From Vitellaria paradoxa (lineage: Eukaryota > Streptophyta > Magnoliopsida > Ericales > Sapotaceae), in the NCBI GenBank assembly GCA_019916065.1, contig CM034233.1, positions 50,662,275-50,726,274 on the forward strand: 64,000 bases of DNA, in the 5' to 3' direction. The notes under the pieces were generated by a model, which was not told the DNA's origin, did no database searches, and was given only the letters and a program-made list of their open reading frames with translations. The translations under genes were made by a program, and so were the position numbers. This document shows, one piece after another, positions 1 to 12,019 of the stretch. Positions within the stretch are counted from its first letter, which is position 1. Each line of letters begins with the position of its first letter.

Positions 1-89
1 AAAAAATCAAATATTATTAATTAACTATTGTTAATTATCTAATTATAATATTATTACTTAATTTACCTAATTATAATATTAGAATATTA

Positions 90-360
90 TTATTTTACCT
101 AATTTTCTCATAGTATTAATATTCGATTGGATTGGGTCTACGAAAGATATTTGCTTGGGTCCAAATAAGATTAGGGAGATTATGTATCAGTTATGAATTT
201 AACTAATTAAATATTATTAATTAGCTATTACAAATTAACTACTTATAATATTTTAATATTATTATTTTACCTAATTTTTTAACTATTATTAATATTAGAT
301 TTGATTGGGCCTAAGGTTTATATTGAATTGGACCCAAGTAGGATTAAGAATTTGTGTATT
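90..360 (-). repeat. Diverged tandem units with GGGCCCA-like boxes (~171-bp period)
   Basis: Two units begin with ACCTAATTTT at about 97 and 269, and each contains a pair of TTGGGTC/TTGGACCC boxes flanking an AT-rich spacer. Read on the minus strand they resemble the 202-bp units at 59.6-60.4 kb, which contain CCTGGGCCCAATCC and CTTGGGCCCAGTG. They are much more diverged than the right-hand array, consistent with an older copy of the same CACTA family. Confidence 0.6.
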
Positions 361-839
361 ATTATCAACTTAATTATTAATGTTAAAAAGTTAACACTTA
401 AATAAACTATCTAAAAATAAAAATCTACAACAAATAAAAATATATGATGCAAAATAAATTAATTAATAACTAAATAAATTTACAACAAATAAATTAACAA
501 ATCATTATTTATTTATTATACCATTAATCGAATCACTATTTAGTATTTTAAATAATAATAATAATATTTTTAATAATTTATGTAACTTAATCTAATGGTT
601 ACGATATTAATCCAAGCAATTTAATTTAAAGTAAATTAATTATATTATCAATATTCTAATTCATTATTTAATATTTTAACTAATATTAATATTTAATGAA
701 CTTAATATTTATAATTTAATATTATTATTTACATAATTTTAATATTTTCAATATTATTATTTAATATTACGAAGATTATAATATAGTTTAATTTACTTAA
801 AGTAACATCAATTAATTTATTTTAAAAAATTAAACATTT

Positions 840-1850
840 ATGTGTTCATAATTCCAAATATGGTAGTTTAATATTCTTCCCATTTAAAATTAATTTTATA
901 ATTGTTTAAACAATACTTTATCAAAAATCATATTAAATATTATTTTTATAGTTGGCTTAATGAATGATGGTGATATATATAAATTAGCAAAAAAATGTTG
1001 ATAAAATTTTCTATTAGAAATTAATTTTCATTTTAATTTTTGAATTTAAATATATTTTTGAATTTAACAAATTAAATATTAACGTACTTATAATTTCAAA
1101 TTTTTAACTCAATAAAATAACATAATTTGTCAAAACTTGCCTCTTTTTATTTAATACTTTTTATACTTGTTTTAGTGAATGATAATAATGTATATAAATT
1201 ATTTAATAAATTATATTTTCTTGCTAGGAGATAATTTCAATTTACCTTTTTGAATTTAAAAAAATTAAGCATTCACTCCTTTATAATTTCAAATTACTTC
1301 AACAAAATAACATACTTTGTCCAAAATTATTTTTAATACTTAAAAATATTTTTATAATTGTTTTAATAGATTGGGTGTCAAAAATTACTCTTTTCTATGT
1401 ATTTAAAATCATTTTGATAGTTTCTTTAATAAATGGTAATAATTTATATAAATCATCGGAAAAATAATATATATTTGTTAGGAGTTAATTTAAATTTTAG
1501 CTTTTTGAATTTAAAAATAATTTTAAATTTAAATAAATTAAACATTTGCTCCATTATAATTTCAAAATTTTAGTTCAATAAAATAAAAAAATTGTCCAAA
1601 ATTATTTTTCAGTATTTAAAATTATTTCATAATTGTTTTAATCAATATTTTGTCAGAATTTACTTTTCTTTATTTAAAATTATTTTTATAGTTGTTTTAG
1701 TGAATGATAATAAAAGATATAATTTAACAAAATAATTATATTTTATTATATTTTTTGTTACGCATTAATGTTATTTTAAATTTTTTGAATTTAAAAATAT
1801 TTTTGAACTTTGAAAAAATTAAACGTTCCTCAATAAAATTGAGAAAATTT
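840..1850. repeat. Degenerate AT-rich tandem repeat, ~215-270 bp period
   Basis: The phrase GAATGATAATAATGTATATAAAT or a close variant recurs at about 961, 1176, 1432 and 1703. Each is followed by TTTTTGAATTTAAA, an ATTAAAC box, TTATAATTTCAAA and CAATAAAATAA in the same order. Spacing between units varies through indels. It lies in the body of the left CACTA element and has no coding potential. Confidence 0.65.
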
Positions 1851-2418
1851 ATTATTTTAAATCCATTTGGAATGGCTAAAAAAATAAATTTAAACATAAT
1901 TTCCACTTCTCAACACTGCCATAACCCAAAAAATTTTTCAAAACCTCTTTCAATCCCATCCATTAACCCAAAAAAAAAAAAAAAAAAGGACAAAAAACAG
2001 TGCCTAAAAAAAACAGACATGTTTCTCACATTACATTTAACATGCAACCAAAAAAAAAAAAAAAAAAAGAGACAATAAACAACAAAATAAAAAAAATGAC
2101 AGCAAGCAAAAGATCTAGCCAAGATCAACCAAAACAACAACAAAATCCAACCAACATCCATGATCATCAGTATATAGAAATAAACAAATGAGTAATCAAA
2201 AAAAATATACATACATGCATGATCATCACTGCTTCCGACATGCAAACCACAAAAAAAAAAAAAAAAAAAAAAAATCAACTTACAATATAAAAAAAAGTTA
2301 GTACATAAAAAAAAATCATACTTATATCTAACTGTTGGAGCAAAGGAACGTGGTGGATTTGAGGGCTCAAAACAACCTTGGCCAAAAAAAAAAAAAAATA
2401 TTAACCAAAACTAAAGAG

Positions 2419-2645
2419 GGGGAGAGAGAGAGAGAGAGATGGGATGGAAGAAGGGAAGAAGAACCATCTACACGGTGTGGTAGATGGCGGCAGTGGCAGC
2501 GGCAGCGGCAGTGGCGGTTTGCTGGTGGCGCAGGAGGAGAGAGCGGCAAAGAGGAGAGAGGGGCAGGGGGAGACAGGAGAGAGCGTGGGAGAGGGAGAGA
2601 GGAAGAGGAAAAAGAGGGAGGGAGGGAGGGGAAAAAGAGGGGCGG
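2419..2645. repeat. GA-rich / GGC microsatellite leader block of the left CACTA element
   Basis: A perfect GA run at about 2421-2439 is followed by a GGC/GGCAGT trinucleotide run (2484-2516) and a long purine block rich in GGGAGGG. On the minus strand this is a CT-rich block like that of the right-hand CACTA element at 56560-56740. Several open frames cross it on both strands, but their composition (R, E, G or S, P, L runs) is what a simple repeat gives, so no gene is called. Confidence 0.8.
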
Positions 2646-2659
2646 TTTGCCCAAGTAAA

Positions 2660-2850
2660 AGGAGACTATTCGGCGGTCACTAATTCCATTGTCATTGAAG
2701 TATTTGGCGGTTACCCGAATTATCCCGTTGCCAATACCTTGCTGCGGTTTAGTAGTGACCACATCTTTAGCGACTGCCTATATGCTTTAGCGACCGCCAA
2801 AAGTGGACGTCCAAATTTTTCTCTCGCCAATATTGCAATTTCAAGTAATG
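2660..2850 (-). repeat. CACTA subterminal repeats and degenerate terminal inverted repeat
   Basis: GGCGGTCAC, GGCGGTTAC, AGTGACCAC, AGCGACTGCC and AGCGACCGCC occur within 190 bp next to the presumed terminus. Short direct and inverted copies of one motif near the end are characteristic of CACTA elements, where they bind the TNPA-type protein. The motif core matches that of the element starting at 56300. Confidence 0.7.
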
Positions 2851-4690
2851 CATCATGAATTAAGTTACTAGTGTATTTAAACACGGATAACATCACGACA
2901 ATCTGATCTGCTTCATCATAATGCTCAGTCTTTGTATTTCCAGTTCTCTATTTCTATCTGAAGACATACTATTATTATTACTTTATTATATATAATATTC
3001 ACTGCCTTGTTAGTTAGATAGATAGTAGTCCTCATCCTTGAGGCAACATTTCTTGTTGGTTTACTGAAATTAATATTCTACTTTGCTATTTAATTTGTTG
3101 GGTTGCCTTAAAATATCCAAGGATAGAAAATGATGTCTTGAGTGTTCAAATCTTAGTCTTTTGTCTTTCATTTTGTTTCAATGCTGACATGGTAAAAAAT
3201 GTCATACTCCCCATATGTTAAACAGTTATACTTGGCTCAGTTGAATGGAGGTAACTGTTAGAAGTTCGTGGGAGTGAATAGTATTTTTCTTAATTTTTAT
3301 ATTCCTATACACTTGCCAGCAAAATAAACAGAGTATGATTTTTGTTTATTTTATTCTTGCTGGCTGAATTTCTTTGGAGATTTTGATTTAAAAATTTCCC
3401 CGGAAAATTTCAACTTGGCTATGGTCTTTCAACATCTGGACAGATCCTTTTACTTGGTTGTGCAGTTTCAAAAAATTGTAGGTGGGGAAAATTATCTTTT
3501 CTTGCTTGATATGTAGCAAATCTGAATGTCATTCGCCTATGCCAATCCTTGCATCTATTGCAGGCCCAGTAATGACATTGCTGGTTTCAACATCAAACTG
3601 AAGGTTACTGTCAGTGGTGGACCCAAAATTTTGGCTTGGGGGTCAATGTAAAAAAAATTCTGTATTGGGTGGAGAGTAAAATAAAATTTTATAAATTTTG
3701 GAAAGGCCAAACACTATTATATGAAAAGATCTTAAAACCTATGAGAGTATCGAAGGATTTTCAAAACTTAGAGGGAGCCATGGTCCTCGCTTGTCCCCCT
3801 TGGGACCGCCCCTTGTTAGTGTTGCCCTTAGGTAGTAGACTAAGTTAAATAAAATTATTATTATTATTATTATTATTTTTCTTATTTTTCTAAAAAGGGT
3901 CTTCATCAAGAAGGGACTTGTAATGTTGTTACTCAAGAAAAATCTGAGGGTGCCTTATATTTAGGACTGCTAAAAGTACTCCCAGAATTGGGGTGCAACG
4001 CAATGACTTCACATGGAATATGATGATGCATTCCCTTATGGTCCTAAATTTTAAGAAATAGAGGATGTGTAGAGTGTTAGCTATTAGTAATAGATGAAAC
4101 AAAAAGCTTTCACTTTGCTACTGGAACTGAAATTGTTAAATTCCTGAGTTTAATTTTTGATCTGATGTGTCACACACTAATTATTTGTATAGTTTTAGAG
4201 AGTAAATACATAGTTAATCAACCCCTCATTTACTGAAATTAGCTATTTTTAGCAACATAGATTTGTGAAAAAAATAAAGAAAAAACAAAAATGTTAGTTT
4301 TATGTTACTTTTTCATACTTAATTTTTATTCACAAATATTTAGTTACTTTCGTTTAATTTTTTAATTCAACTAAAAGAATAAAATAAATTTAATCTTTTC
4401 ATCCAATTTTAGATTTTTATTATTTTCCTTCCCCCTCTATTTTTCTTTGCAAATTCATGTTACGAAAGCAGTGCAAGATATCTACTGAATAGTCATTCAG
4501 TCGTTCTATCACAATGAGGGGGAAGTAGATTAATTAATCATTCTCCCAATTCGGAACAATAACCATATTGTTTCTTAAAAAAAAAAAAAAAAAAACGGCG
4601 GGTCAATTCTACCTAAATTTCACACGTTAATTTTTAAATTTTTACCCTCAAATTTCAAATTAAGCATTTATCTCTAAATCTTTACGTCGA
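2851..4690. other. Intergenic DNA, no gene recognised
   Basis: Mixed-composition noncoding sequence between the left CACTA element and the Tat-like element. Open frames are short and match no family I recognise. It includes a poly(A) run at about 4579-4596, a TTA microsatellite at 3854-3878, and the repeat-like block at 3612-3836 listed separately. Confidence 0.6.
3612..3836. repeat. Possible short non-autonomous element with GGACC-type inverted ends
   Basis: The block opens with CAGTGGTGGACCCAAAATTT, followed by TTGGCTTGGGGGTCA, and closes with CCCCCTTGGGACCGCCCCTTG. The closing part read in reverse (AAGGGGCGGTCCC) resembles the opening. Blocks of this style recur in plant genomes as dispersed repeats. 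I cannot define a target duplication, so the type is uncertain. Confidence 0.35.
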
Positions 4691-5589
4691 TATTTTGGTA
4701 AGAGGAACACAATTGAAAAAAGATCAAAGGGTCGAGCAAATTTGGCTGAGCAAGAGTAGAGTCGACTGAGCAGCTATCAACCCTAAATCATGAAGCCAAA
4801 CTCTTTCCAACCAAACCTCACTTGATCGAGGTATTTATGGCAGCTTATTCCAAAAATCATGAGGTATTATTTTTATGTCAATTAATTCCAAGTCTTATCT
4901 CAGCGCAGCAAGTATATTTCAGAACTATTTACTATTGCCCAAGCACAAGGGCAATACAACCAATTGCGATATATTAAAAATTATGCCATGCCCACCGAAT
5001 TTTATTATCATCCATAAATGCATTAAATTTTAGTTGTATTATCATTTATAGCATAAAGTTATATATGTGCATTATAGAGGCACCCACAAATATTCTCAAA
5101 CCACACCAGTAAGGATGACTAATTGCACTATACTTCAAGTGAAATATATAATTACAAAACTTCAACTGCTAGCATGATTTTACATTTGCTACCATATTTT
5201 GAAGCTCAATTTAATGAATTGTTTGGCATGTGTTATTAGTTGTTATCTATATGAGCACAACATGAATTTAAGCACCTGATATAGTTTTAAATTCATTTAT
5301 TAACATATTTCCTAAAAATAAAAAAATAAAACAATGGTGTACATTATCGAGCATGATTTTAGGCCATTATCGATTATGATTTATTCATATCTTCAATTAT
5401 AAATTTACATACTGATCATGATTTGTTAGATTGGGTATGATTTAAAATTATCAGATATCCTAAACACGAATTAATATAGGTGAGTAAGAGTAGGTGGAGC
5501 AAGAGCATGCTGAGCATGAGTAGGTCAAGCACCAGCTAATCCTGAAACAATTGAGAACTCAACAATCTTACTAAGTATTCTAGGAACTA

Positions 5590-6800
5590 TCAATCAACAC
5601 TAGTAAGTCTACAAGATACTTTATCGACGAGGAGAAAGCTTGCTAGGTCAAGAAACTCTAACGGGTAGATCGACAGCTCTGTCGATCCAAAAGCGGTCAA
5701 TTGACACGAGAAAACGCATGCTAGGCCAAGAGAGCCTAAAGGGGTAGGTCAACAGCTTGGTCAGTCTGAGAACAACTGATCGACGAGGAGAAAGCCTGCT
5801 AGGCCAAGAGAGCCTGAGAGGCAGATCGACAGCTTGGTTGGTCAAAGAATGGCTGGTCGATGAGGAGAAAGCCTACTAGGCTAAGAAAGCCTAAGGGGCA
5901 GATCGAAAGCTCGGCTGATCAACCGATCGACACGAGAAAATGCTTGCTAGGCCAAGAGAGCATAAAGGGTAGATTGACAGCTTGGTCAGTCCGAGAGCGA
6001 CTGATTGACGAGGAGAAAGTGCACTAGGTGAAGAGAGTCTAAGGGGTAGATCAACAGCTCGATCGGTCCGAGAGCAGCTGATCGATGAGGAGAAATCCCG
6101 TTAGGCCAAGAAAGCCTAAGGGACAAATCGATAGCTCGGTCGGTCTGAGAGCGACTAACTGATATTGGAAAATGTGCGCTAGGCCAAAAGAGCCTAAGGG
6201 GTAGATCAATAGCTTGGTCAATCCGAAAGCGGTTGATCGACAAGGAGAAAGCTGGCTAGGTCGAGAAAGCCAGCTAAGCCAAGAAAGCTTAAGGGACAGA
6301 TCGATAGTTTGGTCGGTCTAAGAGCTGCCAACCGACACGGGAAAATACCCGCTAGGCCAAGAGAGTATAAGGGGTAGATTGATAGCTCGGTCGGTTCAAG
6401 AGCAGCCTATCGATAAGGAGAAAGCCGGCTAGGCAAAGAAGCCTAAGGGACAAATCGATAGCTCAGTCTATCTGAGAGCAGTCGATCGACGAGGAAAAAG
6501 CCCGCTAGGCCAAGAGAATTTAAGGGGTAGATTGACAACTCGATCGGTCTAATAGCGATCAACCGACAAGGAGATAGGCGGCTAGGCTAAGAGAGTTTAA
6601 GGGACAGATCGAAAATTTGATTAGTCCAAGAGTGACAGACTGATGAAGGAAAATGCCTGCTAGGCTCGAAAAGCCTACGAGGCCTGACGACAGTTCGGTC
6701 AATTTGAGAGTGGTTGTTCAACCAAAGATTGCCTGCTAGGTTTGTAAAGCTTAAAAGGTCAAGAGAAAGCTTAGTGCATCCGAGAAATGACAACTAGCCA
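5590..6800. repeat. ~78-bp minisatellite, about 15 imperfect units
   Basis: Each unit reads roughly GAGGAGAAAGCCTGCTAGG, then CCAAGAGAGCCTAAGGGG, then TAGATCGACAGCTCGGTCGG, then TCTGAGAGCGACTGATCGAC. The CTAGG anchor recurs at about 5642, 5721, 5799, 5876, 5947 and 6024 and onward every 71-79 bp. Because the usual unit is 78 bp (26 codons), the minus strand stays open over several units and gives repetitive short ORFs. These look like by-products of the period, not a gene. It sits just upstream of the purine tract and LTR. Confidence 0.85.
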
Positions 6801-7075
6801 AAGAATGTTGGCGAAGCCCAAGAGGTCAAACTAGTTAGAAATTGCTTGGTTCGTGAGGTTGACTAAATCAAAAGCCTACGGGCACCAAAAGCTCTACTCG
6901 ATCCACGAGATCAATCAGACCAGAATCCCAATAAGCCAAAGGAGAGCAAACACATAATTCAAAAAATTACAATTGTTTGGTTCACGAGTCCACTCACAAA
7001 GTCGAACAAAGCAGAACACAAAATTTGCACACAGCTTGTGAAGTAGCCAACCTTTAGATTCCCCTTGTCCTACTC

Positions 7076-7100
7076 AGGAAACCAGGGGAATCGGGGGTAT
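7076..7100 (+). other. Purine-rich tract, candidate polypurine tract
   Basis: AGGAAACCAGGGGAATCGGGGG lies immediately upstream of the LTR-like sequence. A G-rich purine run just before the 3' LTR is where plus-strand DNA synthesis starts in LTR retrotransposons. Confidence 0.5.
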
Positions 7101-7560
7101 CTAATTAGTGTGATTTTTGATACCCTGAAATTTTCTATAATTAGTGAGAAGATTTATATCTGTAATTGGGGGCAAGATTTATATCCATAATTAAGGGTGA
7201 GATTTGTGGAATCATATTAAATCTAATAGAGATGTGTACCATTCAAATATTTTCCTTATTCAAATAAGGAAATTACAACAAATCAGGGAAGACTTCCGAT
7301 TTGACTCCAACTACAACTCTACAAAATATTCTTATAAATAAGGGATGAAATCACCCTAACAGGTATGAGAAAAACTCTTTCTCTCTCTCATTCTATACAA
7401 AAACCCTGCCACCTTTGCTAACTTAAGTATTAGAGATTTTTGGGCAGGCAACACATGAGTGTTCATGGCGAACAGATTTTCATTATTTCTGGCAGACTGA
7501 GTTCTCGGAGACCCGAATCGAGGGCCACGAAATTTCATAATCATCATAAAATAACACAAT
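7101..7560 (+). repeat. LTR-like sequence with TATA box
   Basis: The sequence contains CTTATAAATAAGGG (TATA at about 7331-7339), a CT-rich stretch at 7374-7392 and TGCTAACTTAAGTATTAGAG at about 7417. These features in this order are typical of Tat-type Ty3/gypsy LTRs. I cannot fix TG/CA termini or a target duplication, so both borders are approximate. Confidence 0.5.
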
Positions 7561-8489
7561 ACATGCGAGTGTCTTTGAAAATTAAGTGTATTAATTAATT
7601 TGGCTGTCAGAACTTAGATATATTGTCTCGTAAGTTTAGAATATAAATTCATTAAAGAACTATTCTATCTATAATTTCATTAAATATATATAATTATTTT
7701 AGATTTAACAATATTACTTTTTAAAGTTAATTTATTATTTTATAACTCAAATTTATTAAATAAAATATATTATATCATTATAAAATTTTACAATTACAAA
7801 TTTAATTTAGTGAATAATTTTTATCTATGTAATTAAAAATAAATATAATAAAGAAAAATTATTACTTGTTAAAAAAGGTTATGACCATAGCAAAATTAAT
7901 GATATATATTTTGGTGAATTATTTTTTATTTTTTAATGAATTTGGGTGTCATGCCGAGATTTTTTATATTTATTTCTGAACTATCCTGAATAATTTTTGA
8001 ATTATAAATTTTTCCTTCTACCGAGTAATTTTCAGTTGTTGAATTTGTTACTATGGTCATGAAAGATGATGAAAGAGTGGGTTTTATAAATTCCATAAAC
8101 ACCAAACAACCCAATTGCATCTAACATATTAATAATATTATTTAATTATAAAAAATCACACACAATGAGGTAGAATAATTTTTCATAATTTCAGTTTAGT
8201 AATATACTACTTCACATTCACAATATCTCGTATAATTATATCATCTCATATAATTATAATTATAATATCCAGTAATTTCGTAAGAAAATATACATGTTAG
8301 ACTATATCAAACTATTATCACCCTTTATTTGTTATATTTAAATATAATACACTCACCTATTTTTTGAAAATTTTTATTACTTGAACTAGTGACTGATAGA
8401 TAATATGTTGGTCTCCACCTTAACCTAGTTAATGGTAAACTTTGTCTTTGGATATTTTATATGTTAAACTAGACGTAATTCTAAACATT
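7561..8489. other. AT-rich intergenic DNA, no gene recognised
   Basis: Very AT-rich sequence with short open frames only. The minus-strand open frame at about 7926-8120 has no recognisable domain. Confidence 0.6.
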
Positions 8490-8806
8490 TTAGGTGGCAT
8501 TTAGTTTGTATTTTTAATTTTTGTTTTATGTGTTTTATGTTTTGAAAATTTTAAAACACACAAAACAGAAAACACATTTGGTTTGACTTTTTCTGTCTTC
8601 TGTGTTTTGAGATTTTCCTTATTTTGGGTTAAAAAAACTCAAAATAACTTTTTGCCATTTTGTATTTCATGTTTAAACCTGCTTTTCTATTTTCTAAAAT
8701 AGATTTTAAAAACACAAGTGATCAAATACGTTTTGAACTATTTTTCATGTTTTTAAAATGCAAAATGAAAAATTGACTCAACGTATGTATACTAAATGGT
8801 ACCTTA
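8490..8806. mobile_element. Candidate hAT-type MITE
   Basis: The left end reads TAGGTGGCATTTAGT and the right end, reverse-complemented, reads TAAGGTACCATTTAGT, an imperfect terminal inverted repeat of about 15 bp. The ~317-bp interior is noncoding and rich in TGTTTT / AAAACA, as in many hAT-derived MITEs. No convincing 8-bp target duplication was found. Confidence 0.5.
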
Positions 8807-9399
8807 GATTTTTGAATCACTTAATTTGAATTTACATGTAACTTTTTTAATTGTTCAAAATTGAAAGATAAATGTGAAATGTTCGAAATCTTTCTTCAAG
8901 ATGCAAGTTTAATGAAAAAGCATAATAATATTTTTATTCTATATTGTTTTAATTGATACTTTGATTATTAGGTAAAATACACATACCTCCTTTCAACATT
9001 TGAAAAAGGTACATATACCTCCCCTTGTTATTTATGAAAGTTTAAAAGTAAAAGAAAATTTTGTTTTGACCCCTTATCTTTAGCAAAAATTGTGAACTTG
9101 AACCTATAATTTTAATTCTCTTACATATATATCCTTACAACTATTAAAAGTTAATTATTTCCATGCCAAGAGATTTTAAGTGTAGAAGAGTAGCCCAACT
9201 TTAATCCATCTTAAAGCCACTGTTAGTCATTGTTAGGATTATTTAAGCTAAATCTGAGCTCGTGAATTAGGTCCCTTTAGGATAAATAAATTGAAAATGG
9301 CTAGAATTTTAAATATTGCTAGAATTTTAAATTTCCTAGTAAATAGTATGTTTGAAACTATTAAACTTTAAATAAAATAAAAAATAAAATAAATAATGT

Positions 9400-10320
9400 A
9401 GATCTACCAGGAAACACAAAAACTTTGCTAGAACAAGTAGTCAACAAAGACTATGAAGGTGAAACATCTACTTTTCAAACAAGTGAAGATGATAAAATTC
9501 CTATGTTATACAGAGGAGGAAAAAGAGGATTTGATGAAATTTTAGTAGTAACAAAAACTACTAAAGAGAATACTTATAAAGATTTCTAAGCTAATAAAGA
9601 ACTATTATAATATAGAGATGTAGATATAAGGAAGAAAACGATGTAAAAGAGAGAGATAAATTACTAAATCAAATGCAAACTCTCTATAATTAATATAAGA
9701 ACCTATTTGAAAAATATGAATATGTTTTCACTTTAGACTTTGTTTTTGAAAATTTAGATGAAGAATAAGACGCAACCAGTGCAGTGAATGAGGATGAAAT
9801 TGATTCTGAAACTGAAACAATAGTTGTTTCAGAATTAGAAGAAGAGCAAGCAAAAAAGCTAGATAAACCTTTAAACCTAGACAAAAACCTAGTAAAGAGA
9901 AAGGCATGAGTATCAGATCATGTAAATAAAGATCCAGAAACTAAACCAATTACTAAAAAAAGAACTTTTTTTTTTTTTTAAAGATATTCATGTAAAAGAA
10001 GGTGAATCTAACTTCGATAAGATTTATGCTAACAAAGAACATGAACCTAGTCTTTCTAAAAGAGAAGACTTAAATAAAGTTAATGTTGCTGCAAAATATC
10101 TAAACCTTAATGATATACATCTCAAAGACTATAAAAAAGAATGGGCTTATGCAATGTGTATAGTTATAACCATTAAAAAAAATACATGGAATAGGAAAAG
10201 ATTCCTAGACTACATAGTAGGAATATTACAAGGAAATGTTTTAAATTGGCTAAAAGTTTGGGAAAGATTAGAAAATGAAAAGCAAAAAAAAAAAAAAAAA
10301 GAAAATTTCTATTTTGCTAA
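9400..10320 (+). pseudogene. Caulimovirid coat-protein region, degenerate
   Basis: Broken frames encode an acidic, lysine-rich N-terminal part (EDEIDSETE near 9790), then a more structured segment with NWLKVWERLE near 10245-10275, like the conserved helical core of caulimovirid coat proteins. In-frame stops (for example the TAA near 9588) and homopolymer runs (T run at 9966-9979, A run at 10286-10301) break the frame. The family's acidic N terminus followed by a basic zinc-knuckle C terminus fits. Assignment rests on position and composition more than on strong motif identity. Confidence 0.55.
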
Positions 10321-10839
10321 GTGAAGATAAAGAAAATGATTTCGTAAAAATTCTTTTAAAATTTTCTATATATATCAAAAGAGATTTTGTGAACTAATAT
10401 CTTTAGAAGAACACCAAAAAGAGGTGAATATGTTTTATCAAAAATAAAGTTTTGCCACATCTATAAATACACAAATTTTGTAAATTTGTATCAAAAATAC
10501 TTCTGGATGTTAACCCCAGAAAGTATGACACATTGGAAGGATTAGTTTTTCCACAAGCTCCCAAGCTCATAGGATGAAATATGTGAAAAAAAATATCTAG
10601 AACACCAATAGAAGATAGGTAGTTCTGATTCTTTAGGATTGAGGGTAAGTTTTGGTTTATAAAATAATAACCGAGCATTGTCGTCAAAGAAAATCCTAAA
10701 AATAGGTAAAAAAATCAATTTCCAAAAACAAGCGAAGCAAAAGCTCGTTGTGAATAAACCATATCATAGATGCAAGAAAAAACACTTTAAAATAAAAAAA
10801 GTGGAAATTTGAAAATAAAGGAATATTTCCAAAAAAGAA

Positions 10840-11060
10840 ATATGTTAGAAAATTTGAAAAGAAAATTTTCAAAAAGAAATGATTAAAAAATTGTACATGC
10901 TATTTTGCAATTTAAAAGGTCATATTGCACCAGATTCTCCAAAAAAAAAAAAAAAAAAAAAAACAATGAGGTAATCAAATTTTTAGAAAAAAAAAACCTA
11001 AAAAATTGTTTGGGAGAAGAAGTAGATTCAGAAGAAGAAGTATTATATGAACTTTTGAAT
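10840..11060 (+). pseudogene. Zinc-knuckle end of the degenerate coat protein
   Basis: Around 10894-10945 a CX2CX4HX4C-type knuckle can be traced, but a one-base frameshift lies inside it and the last cysteine codon has become serine. A basic stretch precedes it and an acidic tail (EEVDSEEE, about 11020) follows. In caulimovirids this knuckle is in the coat protein and binds the genomic RNA. A poly(A) run at 10939-10962 adds another break. Confidence 0.55.
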
Positions 11061-11209
11061 CAATCCCTGAAAATGAAGTAAATCAAATTTGTTTGGGAGA
11101 CATAACCAAAGAAGACATGACCATTGAAAATAGTAAATTGATAAAGTAAAAAAGTCTTAAAATAGAAGACTTATATAAAAAATCCCAATTTAAATCATGG
11201 CAAGCCTAA

Positions 11210-12019
11210 CATTTCGAAAGATGTGAAAGAATAACAGAGGAAAAATCCTTCTCTAATGGGCAAGTGGAAATAAAAATTTTTGATAAAGAAAAAATTAGGA
11301 GACTTAACCAAAAGTATCCTAGGATAAGATTCATTCACAATGGTATAATCCAAATAGACATTAGACTATTGTTTAGAGTTGGAGTGGACTCACCAATCCT
11401 ATGTGTGGTCCAAGATAAAAGATTTTATGGCCTTGTACAATCACTGATAAGAGGAATAGAATCAAATTTGGTTCCTGGAGATATCATCTTTAGAATTAAA
11501 CTAAATTACTTTGTGTCTATAAACGATAAAAAAATATAAGACAAATTAACATTGAGGATCCAAACTCAGAATATTAAGATGGACAGCAATGTAAAGGATT
11601 TAAAAATTTCTTGGAAAGCTGTTTATCCATATTTAACCAGTTATACCAAAGTTAAGATAAAAAATGTTGACATTGGTATAGTTGAGTTATATGAACCCGA
11701 ACCATTTGTTACTAAAATTAAATAAAGATTAATTGATATAAAAGATTTAAGAATACCTAAAGAATGTGCATTTGAAAATTTTACAAGAGATCAATTAGAA
11801 TCTTCTTGTAAATCAATTGAATTTCAATCATCCGAAAATGTACTCTACTTGAGAAACAACAAATTATCTGTAAGTAGAAAATCATTCAAAATAGATAACT
11901 TCAAAAACATTAAAGAAGGTTCCTCAAGCTCAAGTAGCTTTAATAAGAAAACTGGATTAAGAAGAATCCAAGTTCCAGTTCTTTCTAGAGGTTCTTCTAA
12001 CGAAAAAGAATATAAATGA
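11210..12019 (+). pseudogene. Caulimovirid movement protein (30K superfamily), degenerate
   Basis: An open stretch at 11264-11536 matches the core of the 30K cell-to-cell movement proteins: a YPRIRFIHNG start, an IQIDIRLLFRVGVDSPILC strand pattern, then a DKRFYG...SLIRGIES block. Stops follow at about 11537 and 11722, and the serine-rich C terminus continues to the TGA at 12017-12019. Such proteins form tubules through plasmodesmata. Its place behind the coat-protein region suggests an original CP-MP polyprotein. The stop overlaps the next start as ATGA. Confidence 0.7.

Larger units (their letters stand above)
1..2850 (-). mobile_element. CACTA (En/Spm) transposon, 5' part, decayed, running off the left edge
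   Basis: The inner sequence at 2660-2850 carries diverged copies of the GGCGGTCGCT / AGCGACCGC subterminal motif. Read on the minus strand the end starts CATTACTTGAAATTGC, then ATTGGCGAG. This aligns with the terminus of the right-hand CACTA element at 56300 (CACTACTAGAGATTGG, then ATTGGCGAA). Going inward both elements have the same order: subterminal motifs, a CT-rich leader (GA-rich on the plus strand here), an AT-rich stretch, then tandem repeats carrying GGGCCCA-like boxes. No transposase coding sequence is reached before the window edge. The terminal C has apparently mutated (CATTACT instead of CACTACT) and no clean 3-bp target duplication can be confirmed because the other end lies outside. 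The family assignment is inferred from this shared layout. Confidence 0.7.
4690..7560. mobile_element. Remains of a Tat/Ogre-like (Ty3/gypsy) LTR retrotransposon, 3' part
   Basis: A minisatellite (about 5590-6800) is followed by a purine-rich tract and then an LTR-like sequence with a TATA box and a TAACTTAAGTATTAGAG-type U5. In the Tat/Ogre lineage the noncoding region between pol and the 3' LTR often holds tandem repeats, and LTRs of this type commonly carry an ACTTAAGCATCGGAG-like phrase. No gag-pol frame is visible, so this is a non-autonomous or truncated copy. Boundaries are approximate. Confidence 0.5.

Noticed and set aside
1755..2300. Overlapping short ORFs rich in lysine or phenylalanine
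   Set aside because: They follow A runs and T runs on opposite strands and show no domain.
2335..2858. ORFs on both strands through the GA/GGC block
   Set aside because: Arg/Glu/Gly or Ser/Pro/Leu-rich translations of a purine microsatellite, with no conserved motif.
5648..6793. Minus-strand repetitive ORFs as a repeat protein
   Set aside because: The openness is caused by a 78-bp repeat period. Units vary by indels that break the frame, and the setting is the 3' noncoding part of an LTR element.
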